The notes under the pieces were generated by a model, which saw only the letters and a list, made by a program, of their open reading frames with translations, had not been told where the DNA came from and did not search any database. From Candidatus Blautia faecipullorum (GTDB lineage: Bacteria; Bacillota; Clostridia; Lachnospirales; Lachnospiraceae), in the NCBI GenBank assembly GCA_019115125.1, contig DXEG01000022.1:1-56002 (forward strand): 56,002 nucleotides of DNA. The letters run 5' to 3'. Made by a program: the position numbers and the translations under genes. Positions 34,901 to 44,041 of the stretch are shown piece after piece. Numbering within the stretch: the first letter of the stretch is position 1; the number at the start of each line of letters is the position of its first letter.

Positions 34901-35914
34901 TTATAATTTTCGTTGTTTTACAGGCTGAGCCCATTTCATCAGCTCTCTGTCTCTGATGATTTTTTCCAGACCGCCTACAGCGGATGTTTCATAAAGCTCC
35001 GAAAGTCTGAAGGAAACGCCTGTGTAGCTTGCCAGGTAATTGTCTATGTAGGGAAGCCGGGTGCTCCCTCCCGCAAGATGAATGCCTTCCCTGGATATAT
35101 GATAAAAAATCTGAGGAGGAATTCTCTCGAGAAAGGTTTTCATTTCTGCCGCGATTTCATTGACGCAGTTCATGATCCCCGCGTTTACCACATAGCCTGA
35201 GATCACTTCTTCCCGGGGAAGGCCTGAAACACTGTCGATCCCCACGACTTTTCTGGCGTCCTTTCTCTGGTCGTTCAGCCGTCCCATGGCAAGCTTCAGT
35301 CTTTTGCCCGTCCGGGTGCCGATCTGAAGATTATAGCGTTTTCGGATCTCGCTGCAGATAGCCTCGTTCATCTGACGTCCCCCCACGGGGATCTTCTTGG
35401 CGATGATGATCTTACCGTCGGTGATAATGGAAAACTGTGTGCTCTGGGCGCCGATATTGACGATCATACTTCCCGGATTTTTCTCAAGCTGCACGCCCAT
35501 GGCGAGCGCGTCCGCGATGGGCGCTTCCACCATAAACACGCGGTTCTGACGGAGCCAGTGACCGTTGGCCACATGATAATAGGCTCTTTTTTCGATGGCC
35601 GTCATATCCAGCGGAACAGAAAAAAACATGTCCGATCCGATTCCGAGAAATTTGTCTATTTTCTTCATCATGCTGTAAAGCGCGATCTCCTGAAGCTCCA
35701 GATTGGCGATCATGCCAAAAGCCATCGGCGAATTCACTGCGATGTTGGCTGGAGCCTTCTCAAACATCTCATATGCTTCATTGCCCACGGCGATAATTCT
35801 GCGTCCCTTTGACGCGATCATATTTTTTTCCAAATAGGTTTTGTTTCTGAGAAACGAATAAACCTTCATACTGCTGCTGCCCAGGTCTATTCCATAGGTT
35901 TTTTTTAACAGCAT
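34901..35914 (-). CDS. Divergent MreB/Mbl-like actin homologue
   Basis: 337 residues. The actin-fold phosphate loops are recognisable: YGIDLGSSSMKVY at the N-terminus, VNIGAQSTQFSII, and IHLAGGSTRLPYID near the C-terminus. They differ from canonical MreB (DLGTANT; DIGGGTTE; LTGGGALL). Position directly before mreC supports a cell-shape role. It could be a second MreB-type paralogue, with the canonical one elsewhere, or the only one in this organism. Confidence 0.8.
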   Translation of the reverse strand: MLLKKTYGIDLGSSSMKVYSFLRNKTYLEKNMIASKGRRIIAVGNEAYEMFEKAPANIAVNSPMAFGMIANLELQEIALYSMMKKIDKFLGIGSDMFFSVPLDMTAIEKRAYYHVANGHWLRQNRVFMVEAPIADALAMGVQLEKNPGSMIVNIGAQSTQFSIITDGKIIIAKKIPVGGRQMNEAICSEIRKRYNLQIGTRTGKRLKLAMGRLNDQRKDARKVVGIDSVSGLPREEVISGYVVNAGIMNCVNEIAAEMKTFLERIPPQIFYHISREGIHLAGGSTRLPYIDNYLASYTGVSFRLSELYETSAVGGLEKIIRDRELMKWAQPVKQRKL

Positions 35915-35926
35915 AAAATTGCCCCT

Positions 35927-36637
35927 TTAATCCAGGGATTCCCCGATCATTCCCTGTTCTTTAAAACTGATATACCGGTGATCCCCGATGATAATATGAT
36001 CCAGCAGACGGATCCCCAGTACCTCCCCGGCCTGAAAGATCCGGTCTGTGATCTGGCGGTCGCACATGCTGGGAGCAGGATCGCCTCCCGGATGATTGTG
36101 GACCAGTATCAGGCTGACGGCATGACAGCGGACCGCTTCCAGGTAAATCTCCCTGGGCGTTACCAGGGTGGCGTTTACCGTACCTTTGGAGATCAGCCGT
36201 TCCGACAGAAGATGATTCTGATTATCCAGCATCATGCAGATCATCAGCTCCTGTTCCTGATGGCGGAGCTGTTCCATATAATACGCGGCGATGGAATCCG
36301 GCCGGTGAAAGCTCAGAAAAGGCTTCGCGGCGGCAGAGGCGATGCGTTTTGACAGTTCGCCGATACATTTCAGCTGTACCGCCTTTACGGTGCCTACGCC
36401 GTGGATCCTCCGCAGATCCGAGAGGGAGCAGTGCAGAATTCCCGCAAGCCCCGGATAAGAGGACTCCTTCATATGGCTTAAAATATCATTTGCAAGCGCC
36501 AGAGATGAAATTCCCCTGGCGCCGCAGCGGAGGATAACAGCTAAAAGCTCGCTGTCGCTTAAGGAGCTCTCCCCCTGGCGGATACACTTTTCGTAGGGTC
36601 TTTCCCATTCCGGCATTTCCTTGATCGTATTTTTCAT
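35927..36637 (-). CDS. radC: RadC-family JAB-domain protein
   Basis: 236 residues from the ATG at 36637. An N-terminal helix-hairpin-helix region (LRRIHGVGTVKAVQL) is followed by the JAMM metal site HNHPGGDPAPS with a downstream D. Often called DNA repair protein RadC, but the family's true activity is unproven; the fold suggests a metal-dependent protease or nuclease. Its position before mreB is the conserved one. Confidence 0.92.
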   Translation of the reverse strand: MKNTIKEMPEWERPYEKCIRQGESSLSDSELLAVILRCGARGISSLALANDILSHMKESSYPGLAGILHCSLSDLRRIHGVGTVKAVQLKCIGELSKRIASAAAKPFLSFHRPDSIAAYYMEQLRHQEQELMICMMLDNQNHLLSERLISKGTVNATLVTPREIYLEAVRCHAVSLILVHNHPGGDPAPSMCDRQITDRIFQAGEVLGIRLLDHIIIGDHRYISFKEQGMIGESLD

Positions 36638-36698
36638 ATTCTTCACCTGCTGCTCTCTGTAGCAGACTCCCGGAAAGAATCAACGTTAATTTTATCAT

Positions 36699-36724
36699 AA
36701 AAAGAGAGAGATGTACACTCTCTC
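36699..36724 (-). terminator. Terminator of the FAD protein pair
   Basis: On the minus strand GAGAGA (36724-36719) pairs with TCTCTC (36711-36706) followed by TCTTTTT. Directly after the stop of the gene at 36725. Confidence 0.7.
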
Positions 36725-38311
36725 CTAGGAATTTTTATTTTTTTCACAAATCCACTCTGCCGTCCTGATGCCGTCCATTGCCGCGGAAGTAATGCCTCCG
36801 GCGTATCCCGCTCCCTCTCCGCAGGGATATACTCCCTGTATATTTGACATTCCGGAGGAATCCCTCACAAGGCGCACAGGGGATGAGGTACGGCTCTCTA
36901 CGCCGCTTAAAAGAGCGTCCCTTCGATCAAAACCTGGAATTTTTCTTCCAAAGGCCCGAATGCCCTCTTCAATGGAATCTCCGATCTCCTCTGGAAGGAC
37001 GGACCGCACGTTCGCAAGCATGTACTCTCCCTTCATGGAGGGCTTCACTTCTCCAAAGCCGCTGCCTGCCCGGCGTTCGCAATAATCTCCAAATTGCTGC
37101 ACAGGGATTTTTCCCTGTCCAAGCTCCCAGGCCTTCCGCTCCAGCTCACGCTGGAAGGCGATCCCGCCGAGAGGCCCTTCCTCCGGAAAATCCGAGGGGC
37201 TGACCGTAACGATCAGGGCGCTGTTGGCGTTCTGCCCGTCCCGGGCCTGATAGCTCATTCCATTGACGGCAAGATGCCCCGGCTCCGAGGAGGCGTTGAC
37301 CACATAACCGCCCGGACACATACAAAAGGAATACACGCCTCTTCCGTTCTCACAGGTATGCGTAACTTTATAGCTGGCGGCTCCGAGGGCGGCGTTTTCA
37401 TGCTCCCCGTACAGAGCCATATTGATCATTTCCTGGGGATGCTCCATCCGAAGTCCCACGGCAAAGGCTTTCGGTTCCATAGAAAGCCCGGTCTCCCGCA
37501 GCATGAAAAAGGTATCTCTGGCACTGTGGCCGACGGCAAGAACACAGCTTTCAGCAGGAAGGATCTCAGAATCATTGATCTGTACTGCCTTCAGCCGTCC
37601 GTTGTCTGTGATCAGCCCGGTAACCTTCGCGCGGAAACGGAAGCTTCCTCCCATCTCCTCAATCTGACGGCGGAGCGTCTGCACGATGTGGATCAGCTCG
37701 TCCGTGCCAAGGTGCGGCTTCTGCTGATAAAGGATCTCTTCCGGCGCTCCGGCCTTTACAAAGCGCTTCAGCACCTCCCGGTTGCGGCCGGAAGCGTCCT
37801 TTACAAGTGTATTCAGCTTTCCGTCAGAAAAGGTGCCTGCCCCTCCTTCTCCAAACTGGACGTTGGAATCCGGATCCAGCACGCCGTTTTTCCAGAAAAG
37901 CTCCACCGTTTCTTTACGCTTTTCCGCTTCCTCGCCCCGTTCCAGGACAAGGGGACAGAACCCTGCCCGCGCCAGATACCAGGCGCAGAACAGACCCGCC
38001 GGGCCGCTTCCCACAACCACCGGAGGGAGCTCCGTTTTCTTTTCCCCTGGATCCGGAAACTGATAATCCTGTCTTTTGATTGACATAATATTATTATTGT
38101 GAACTTTACGAAGAATTTTTTTCTCATCCGCGGCTTCCACATCCACAGTATAGACAAATTTTTTGTCGTCCTTGTGTCTGGCGTCCAGAGACTGGCGGAT
38201 GATCTCATAGGAAAAAGAATCCGGCGTACACCGGAGGCTTTTCGCGATTTTCTTTCTCAGATCCTCCCGGCTGTGAGAAACCGGAAGCTTCAACTGGGTA
38301 ATCCGTATCAT
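36725..38311 (-). CDS. FAD-dependent dehydrogenase-like protein (COG2509)
   Basis: 528 residues from the ATG at 38311 (MIRITQLKLPV) behind AAAGGAG. A small N-terminal domain of about 85 residues precedes the dinucleotide-binding GSGPAGLFCAWYLARAG. Family hallmarks are NVQFGEGGAGTFSDGKL, FCMCPGGYVVNASSE and PCGEGAGYAGGITSAAMDG. Enzymatic role unknown. Overlaps the previous FAD protein gene by four bases. Confidence 0.88.
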   Translation of the reverse strand: MIRITQLKLPVSHSREDLRKKIAKSLRCTPDSFSYEIIRQSLDARHKDDKKFVYTVDVEAADEKKILRKVHNNNIMSIKRQDYQFPDPGEKKTELPPVVVGSGPAGLFCAWYLARAGFCPLVLERGEEAEKRKETVELFWKNGVLDPDSNVQFGEGGAGTFSDGKLNTLVKDASGRNREVLKRFVKAGAPEEILYQQKPHLGTDELIHIVQTLRRQIEEMGGSFRFRAKVTGLITDNGRLKAVQINDSEILPAESCVLAVGHSARDTFFMLRETGLSMEPKAFAVGLRMEHPQEMINMALYGEHENAALGAASYKVTHTCENGRGVYSFCMCPGGYVVNASSEPGHLAVNGMSYQARDGQNANSALIVTVSPSDFPEEGPLGGIAFQRELERKAWELGQGKIPVQQFGDYCERRAGSGFGEVKPSMKGEYMLANVRSVLPEEIGDSIEEGIRAFGRKIPGFDRRDALLSGVESRTSSPVRLVRDSSGMSNIQGVYPCGEGAGYAGGITSAAMDGIRTAEWICEKNKNS

Positions 38312-39492
38312 ATACACTCCTTTGCACTGTGGATCCCGGCCACCGCGCCGCTGGACCAGGCCCACTGCAGATTATATCCCCCGCAGGCGCCGTCAATATC
38401 AAGAAGCTCTCCCGCGAAATACAGGCCTTTATGGAGTCTGGACTCCAGATTTACCGGGCTCACCTCTTCGGTGTCCACACCTCCCGCGCAGACCTGGGCC
38501 TGCCCGAAGCCGGCGCTTCCTGTTACTTCTAACCGGAAGGAATGAATCGCCTTTATCAGATCCTTCTGCTTCAGCAGTACTTTGCACAGTCTGTCCGGAA
38601 AAAGTCCAAGAAGCCGTTCACTTTCCCCCTGATAGGGACACTGGCTTTTCCGTTCATCCATGAGCTTCCTAAGCTCTTCTTCCGTATATTCCGGAAGAAA
38701 ATCAAGAATCAGCTCTGCTTTGCTGCCCTCCGCCAGAGCACTGAGCGCGTAACGGCTGAGCTGGAAAACGGGAATACCGGAAATACCATTTTCAGTAAGC
38801 TGCAGCTCTCCGGTCTCTGTCCTTGTCTGTTTTCCGTCGATACATAAAGCCGCTTTCCCCTCTGTGCGGACTCCCGCCCAGCCGGAAAAGCCGTTCCCTC
38901 TGCACTTCAGAGCCACCAGGGCGGGAAGAGGCGTGACGATCCTGTGCCCCAGCTTCCGGGCGAGTTCGTATCCGCTTCCGTCGGAGCCCGGCACAGAGGA
39001 GGCCTTTGACCCGTTGGCAAGAACGACGGCATTTCCCTGGTAAGTCCAGCCTTTTGTTTTTACATTCCACAGACCGTCTTTGAAAAAGACATTCTCCGCC
39101 TTCTCCCGTGTTTTTATTTTGATCCTGAGGCTTCTCGCTTTCAGCTCCAGAAGCTCCGGCACACATTTTGCCTGTCCGCTTCTTGGATAAAGCCACCCTT
39201 TTTTGTCGGTAACGGGAACGCCGATGCTTTTGAAAAATTCCAGAGTGTCCTTTACCGTAAATTGTTCCAGGATCCCCCGGGCAAATTCCGGATTTTCTCC
39301 CCTGTAGGCGCCCTCATATAAATTCAGATTTGTAAGGTTGCAGCGTCCGTTTCCCGTCACACAGAGCTTACGTCCCGTTTTCTCATTCTGTTCCAGAACG
39401 GTGACAGACGCTCCCTGCTCCGCAGCGAAAACGGCGGCGGTCATTCCGGCCGCGCCTCCTCCTATCACAATGATCTGAGGCTTTGTATTCAT
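38308..39492 (-). CDS. BaiN/HI0933-family NAD(P)/FAD-dependent oxidoreductase
   Basis: 394 residues. VIGGGAAGMTAAVFAAEQG and KLCVTGNGRCNLTN are the family signatures, and the C-terminal DIDGACGGYNLQWAWSSG binds FAD. One family member, BaiN, was linked to bile-acid reduction in Clostridium, but most members are uncharacterised, so no bile-acid role is claimed. Translationally coupled to the downstream FAD protein. Confidence 0.88.
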   Translation of the reverse strand: MNTKPQIIVIGGGAAGMTAAVFAAEQGASVTVLEQNEKTGRKLCVTGNGRCNLTNLNLYEGAYRGENPEFARGILEQFTVKDTLEFFKSIGVPVTDKKGWLYPRSGQAKCVPELLELKARSLRIKIKTREKAENVFFKDGLWNVKTKGWTYQGNAVVLANGSKASSVPGSDGSGYELARKLGHRIVTPLPALVALKCRGNGFSGWAGVRTEGKAALCIDGKQTRTETGELQLTENGISGIPVFQLSRYALSALAEGSKAELILDFLPEYTEEELRKLMDERKSQCPYQGESERLLGLFPDRLCKVLLKQKDLIKAIHSFRLEVTGSAGFGQAQVCAGGVDTEEVSPVNLESRLHKGLYFAGELLDIDGACGGYNLQWAWSSGAVAGIHSAKECI

Positions 39493-39612
39493 GGTAAGCC
39501 CCCCCTTCCGCCATTATTTGAACTGATAGTTCATGAGCAAGCAGAGAAGCAGACATCATCCCCTGTGGGTATTGCGAATGTCCGCTTTACCTGTTTCCGC
39601 GTCAGCAGCGTC

Positions 39613-40890
39613 TCAGGGAAGCTCTATCAGCTTCCTCTCCCAGAGCTTCTGCACAGACATCAGGATTCCCAGCTTCGCGTGTTCCCAGGTGAGGCCTCCC
39701 TGAAAGTATACCGCATAAGGTTCTTTCATGGGACCATCCGCGGAAAGCTCAATGGACGAGCCCTGGACAAAGGCCCCTGCCGCCATGATCACCTGGCTGT
39801 CGTATCCCGGCATATCCCATGGCTCTGGATCCACATAGCTGTCCACGGGAGCGGCCGCCTGGATCCCCTTACAGAAAGCGGTAACCCGCTCCGGGGTTTC
39901 AAGAGTGACCGCCTGAATAATATCCTGCCGGGGTTCTCTTCCGTCAGGAACCACCGCGAAGCCTAACTGCTCGTAAATGTTGGCGGCAAACACCGCTCCT
40001 TTGAGAGCCCCCTTGGTTACCATAGGCGCCAGGAAAAATCCCTGATAAAAGGAACGGTTCACGCCCAGCGTAGCGCCTACCTCCATTCCCAGGCCGGGAC
40101 AGGTCATCCGGTTCGCCGCGTTTTCCACACATTCTCTGGTTCCGGCGATATACCCGCCGATGGGCGCCAGGCCGCCTCCCGGATTTTTGATCAGGGAGCC
40201 CACGATCATATCCGCTCCCACGTCGCTTGGTTCAATTGTGTCTACAAATTCTCCATAGCAGTTGTCCACCATGCAGATCACGTCCGGCTTTCTTTTTTTG
40301 ATAAAGGAGATCAGCTCTCCGATCTGTTTCACGGAAAAAGAGGGTCTTGTCTGATAGCCCTTGGATCTCTGGATCTCCACAAGACGGGTTTTGTCGGTAA
40401 TGGCTTTTTCGATGGCCTCGTAATCAAAGGTTCCGTCCTCCTTCAGCTCCACCTGGCGGTAACGGATCCCGTATTCTGCCAGAGAACCTTTTGAGGGACG
40501 GATACCGATCACCTCCTCCAGAGTATCGTAGGGCTTTCCTGCCGGAGCCAGAAGCTCGTCCCCGGGGCGGAGATTCCCGAAAAGAGCGATAGCCAGGGCA
40601 TGCGTTCCGCAGGCGATCTGGGGCCGGACCAGGCATGCCTCTGTATGGAAGGTGTCCGCGTATACCTTTTCCAGGGTATCCCGCCCAAAATCATCATATC
40701 CGTAGCCGGAGGAGCTGTTGAAGCATTCCGCGCTAACCTTGTTCTTCTGCATGGCAAGGAGTACCTTCATCTGATTATACTCCGCCGTACGGTCGAACTG
40801 TTCAAACCGCTCCTTTAAAGCGTTTTCTGTCTTCAGGCCGAACTCATAGACCCGGGGCGATATTCCAAGCTGTTCATATATTTCTCTCAT
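39613..40890 (-). CDS. ynbB: Methionine gamma-lyase/cystathionine beta-lyase-like PLP protein (YnbB)
   Basis: 425 residues. PLP-dependent fold type I with CMVDNCYGEF and lysine in GSLIKNPGGG. Known as the aluminium-resistance/YnbB family; a C-S lyase activity is assumed. Gene order mutS-mutL-miaA-ynbB matches other Firmicutes. Starts 35 bases after miaA. Confidence 0.88.
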   Translation of the reverse strand: MREIYEQLGISPRVYEFGLKTENALKERFEQFDRTAEYNQMKVLLAMQKNKVSAECFNSSSGYGYDDFGRDTLEKVYADTFHTEACLVRPQIACGTHALAIALFGNLRPGDELLAPAGKPYDTLEEVIGIRPSKGSLAEYGIRYRQVELKEDGTFDYEAIEKAITDKTRLVEIQRSKGYQTRPSFSVKQIGELISFIKKRKPDVICMVDNCYGEFVDTIEPSDVGADMIVGSLIKNPGGGLAPIGGYIAGTRECVENAANRMTCPGLGMEVGATLGVNRSFYQGFFLAPMVTKGALKGAVFAANIYEQLGFAVVPDGREPRQDIIQAVTLETPERVTAFCKGIQAAAPVDSYVDPEPWDMPGYDSQVIMAAGAFVQGSSIELSADGPMKEPYAVYFQGGLTWEHAKLGILMSVQKLWERKLIELP

Positions 40891-40924
40891 GATTTATCTG
40901 TATTCCTTTCTCTGACGCTGTGTC

Positions 40925-41881
40925 TCACTCCTCCGGGACAGGAATTCCCTTCTCCCGGCAGACCGACAGCATATATTTCAGGATTTCCTCATCCTGATAA
41001 CAGAAGGCGTCCTTCTGGACCCAGACCACCTCCGGCTCTCTCCGGAACCAGGTAAGCTGCCGTTTGGCGAAATGTCTGGTATCCCTTTTCAGGATACGCA
41101 CGGCCTCCTCCAGAGGATACTCTCCCTCCAGATAAGCAAGGATTTCTTTATATCCAAGCCCCTGCATGGAAACCATTCCCCGGCGGCAGCCCCGGCTTTT
41201 CAGGGCCTTTACCTCATCAAGCAGCCCGTTTTTTATCATTTCGTCTACTCTCTCGTCAATACGCCGGTATAAAAGCTCCCGTGGAACATTCAGCACAAAG
41301 TAAGCCAGAGCATAAGGGCTCTCATGGTTTTTCTGTTCCCGGTTATGAGCCGATATGGGAGTGCCGTTCTGATGGTAAAACTCCAGCGCCCGTATAACTC
41401 TTTTTACATTATTGGCGTGAATGGCCCCGGCGCTTTCCGGATCAACCTCCATCAGCATGCCGTGAAGATACCCGCAGCCCTTTTCTTTCGCGAGAAGCTC
41501 CAGCTCTCCCCGGTAATCATCCTCCTGCTGCGCGCTGGTAAAATCAATATCTCTGGCAACCGCCTGGATATAAAAACCAGTACCCCCTACCAGGATGGGG
41601 ACTTTTCCTCTGGCATAAATACCGTCCATGGCGTCTCTGGCCATCTGCTGAAATTTTACAATATGAAATTCTTCCCAGGGATCCAGCACATCTATCAGAT
41701 GATGGGGAATCCCCTGCATTTCTTCAGTACGGATTTTGGCGGAGCCGATATCCATTCCTCGGTATACCTGCATGGAATCCGCGGAAATGATCTCTCCGTT
41801 TACCGCCTTTGCCAGGGAAATGGAAAGATTTGTTTTTCCCGCGGCAGTAGGCCCGGTCAGTACGATCAGTGGCTGTTTCAT
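40925..41881 (-). CDS. miaA: tRNA dimethylallyltransferase
   Basis: 318 residues. P-loop GPTAAGKTN (residues 8-16), ISADSMQVYRGMDIG and HHLIDVLDP are diagnostic. It isopentenylates A37 of tRNAs reading U-starting codons. Nine bases after mutL. Confidence 0.96.
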   Translation of the reverse strand: MKQPLIVLTGPTAAGKTNLSISLAKAVNGEIISADSMQVYRGMDIGSAKIRTEEMQGIPHHLIDVLDPWEEFHIVKFQQMARDAMDGIYARGKVPILVGGTGFYIQAVARDIDFTSAQQEDDYRGELELLAKEKGCGYLHGMLMEVDPESAGAIHANNVKRVIRALEFYHQNGTPISAHNREQKNHESPYALAYFVLNVPRELLYRRIDERVDEMIKNGLLDEVKALKSRGCRRGMVSMQGLGYKEILAYLEGEYPLEEAVRILKRDTRHFAKRQLTWFRREPEVVWVQKDAFCYQDEEILKYMLSVCREKGIPVPEE

Positions 41882-41889
41882 GACGCCTC

Positions 41890-43986
41890 CTATACGATTC
41901 TCTTAAATTTCTTTTCCAGCTCTGCTTTTGTCATGGAAATGATCGTGGGCCGTCCGTGAGGACAGTTGTATGGATTTTCCAGCGTCAGAAGCTCGTCGAT
42001 GAGCTTCTCCGCTTCGCCGGGCGACATGGCGTGATTGCCCTTAACCGCCGCCTTGCATGCCATGGTCGCAAGACGGGACGCGAAAATCTCCAGGGCGTCC
42101 CCGTTCTTTTTTTCTCCGGCCAGATTATCCAGCAATTCTAAGAAGAGCTGCTCTTCTGTAAGTCCGTAAAGATTGGAGGGCACGGCGCTGACACAGTATT
42201 CCTTACCTCCGAAATGCTCGATCTCAAATCCAAAATCACAAAAGTAGGATTTATTGGCTTTCAGGAGATTTTCCTCCTGAAGATTCAGGGTTACGATCAG
42301 AGGCGGATTCAGATACTGGGAATCAACAGACCGTTCCCGGAACTTTTTCACCAGTCTTTCATAATAAACCTTTTCATGAGCGGCATGCTGATCGATGATA
42401 TAAAACTGCTCGCCGAACTGTACCAGCCAGTAGGTATCGAAAAGCTGCCCGATAAGCCGGATGCGGTTCCTGGATTCCGGCTCCAGCAGCTTTTCGGTAA
42501 AAAGCTCAAGCTGCTCTGGTTTTTGGGGAACTGACGTCTCTCTGCTGGCCGGAGACGCCGGGGACACGGAGACAGTTTCGCCGGCGGAAGATGCCGCTCC
42601 TGTTGTAGATGCTTTGCCTGCGGAAAATGCCGCTTCTGTTGTAGATGTTTCTCCTGCGGGAGACGTTTCATCTGCGGCAGAGGCTTCGCCTGCATGAGAT
42701 GTTTCGTCTGTGAAAGATGTTTTACCCGCGGCAGAGACTTCGCCTGTGGGCGCCGGCGTCCGCCGCAGTGTTCCCTGAAACAGAGCTTCCTCGGATTTCG
42801 AAAAGACTGCCGGAGTCTTACGACTGCCGTCCGCGCCGCTTTCCGGATCCGACAGCTTTCCATCCCCGTAAACAGCAGGCTTTTCATTGATCCTTTCGCG
42901 GCGTTTTGCCTCGAAGGGCTCCGGGATATCCCCGGCTTTCATCTTCGGCTCCTTTGGAGGCTCCTTTGCCGCTCCCACCGTAAAGGAGGGGATCATTTCC
43001 CGCCTTGTCAGCGCGCCGCGCACAGTATCGTAAACAGCGTCATAGACCTCCTGCTCCCTGGCGAAACGAACCTCTCTTTTGGCAGGATGGACATTCACGT
43101 CCAGGTCATTGCCCTCCATTTCCATCTGAAGAGAGACGAAAGGGAATTTGTGCTGCATAAGAAATCCTCTGTATCCGTTCTCAATCGCCTTGGTGAGAAT
43201 ATTATTTTTTACATAACGGCCGTTGATGTAATAATTTTCAAAGCTTCTGTTTCCTCTGGCGATCTCGGGCTTTCCCACGAATCCGGTGATCTTCATAAAG
43301 GAGTTTTCATAATTTACCTCAAGAAGCGCCTTGGTGATCTCTCTTCCGTAGACACTGTAGATCACGTCCTTTACATTGTAATTGCCGGAGCTGTGCAGCT
43401 TCACCTGGCGGTTTTGGATATATTTGAAGGAAATTTCCGGATGGGAAAGAGCAAGCTGCTCCATCATCGTATGGATATAATTTGCCTCTGTCATATCAGA
43501 TTTCAGAAATTTGCTCCGTGCCGGCGTGTTATAAAAAAGATTCCTCACCAGGAAGGTGGAACCGTCCGGCGCGCCCAGCTCCTCCAGGGAACGCTCCACT
43601 CCGCCCTCGATGATATATCTTGATCCGCTGACTGCCGACGGAGTTTTCGTGATCAGCTCCACTTGGGAAACAGCCGCGATACTGGACAAAGCCTCTCCCC
43701 TGAATCCAAGAGAGGCGATCTGCAGCAGATCCTCTGCCTTTTCGATCTTGCTTGTGGCATGGCGGTAAAAGGCCAGGCGGATCTGATCCGCCTCAATACC
43801 GGAGCCGTTATCCGTAATGCGGATCAGTTTTTTCCCGCCGTCTGTGATCTCCACGGTCACCGCGGTAGCGCCGGCGTCAATAGCGTTTTCCACAAGCTCC
43901 TTTACCACGGAGGCAGGACGCTCAACCACCTCGCCGGCCGCAATTTTATCAATGGTATTCTGATCTAAAACCGCAATTTTTTTCAA
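41890..43986 (-). CDS. mutL: DNA mismatch repair protein MutL
   Basis: 698 residues. GHKL ATPase motifs are ELVENAIDAGA, DNGSGI and GFRGEAL. The C-terminal domain has the endonuclease motif DQHAAHEKVYYE, so this MutL should nick DNA as in organisms without MutH. The linker (about residues 405-485) contains imperfect hexapeptide repeats rich in Ala, Ser, Thr, Glu and Gly, encoded by 18-base units at about 42540-42760. Confidence 0.96.
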   Translation of the reverse strand: MKKIAVLDQNTIDKIAAGEVVERPASVVKELVENAIDAGATAVTVEITDGGKKLIRITDNGSGIEADQIRLAFYRHATSKIEKAEDLLQIASLGFRGEALSSIAAVSQVELITKTPSAVSGSRYIIEGGVERSLEELGAPDGSTFLVRNLFYNTPARSKFLKSDMTEANYIHTMMEQLALSHPEISFKYIQNRQVKLHSSGNYNVKDVIYSVYGREITKALLEVNYENSFMKITGFVGKPEIARGNRSFENYYINGRYVKNNILTKAIENGYRGFLMQHKFPFVSLQMEMEGNDLDVNVHPAKREVRFAREQEVYDAVYDTVRGALTRREMIPSFTVGAAKEPPKEPKMKAGDIPEPFEAKRRERINEKPAVYGDGKLSDPESGADGSRKTPAVFSKSEEALFQGTLRRTPAPTGEVSAAGKTSFTDETSHAGEASAADETSPAGETSTTEAAFSAGKASTTGAASSAGETVSVSPASPASRETSVPQKPEQLELFTEKLLEPESRNRIRLIGQLFDTYWLVQFGEQFYIIDQHAAHEKVYYERLVKKFRERSVDSQYLNPPLIVTLNLQEENLLKANKSYFCDFGFEIEHFGGKEYCVSAVPSNLYGLTEEQLFLELLDNLAGEKKNGDALEIFASRLATMACKAAVKGNHAMSPGEAEKLIDELLTLENPYNCPHGRPTIISMTKAELEKKFKRIV

Positions 43987-44041
43987 GCTATCCCTCCATG
44001 ATCCGTAAAATAAAAGTGTTTATCGTTCCTTCCCCGCCGGA

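Noticed and set aside
37094..38083. 329-codon open frame on the plus strand inside the FAD protein gene
   Set aside because: It is the antisense of a well-supported gene with clear FAD motifs; no ribosome binding site or recognisable domain.
42540..42760. Tandem repeats that might suggest a CRISPR array
   Set aside because: The repeats are imperfect, contiguous, in frame and encode the MutL linker; there are no spacers.
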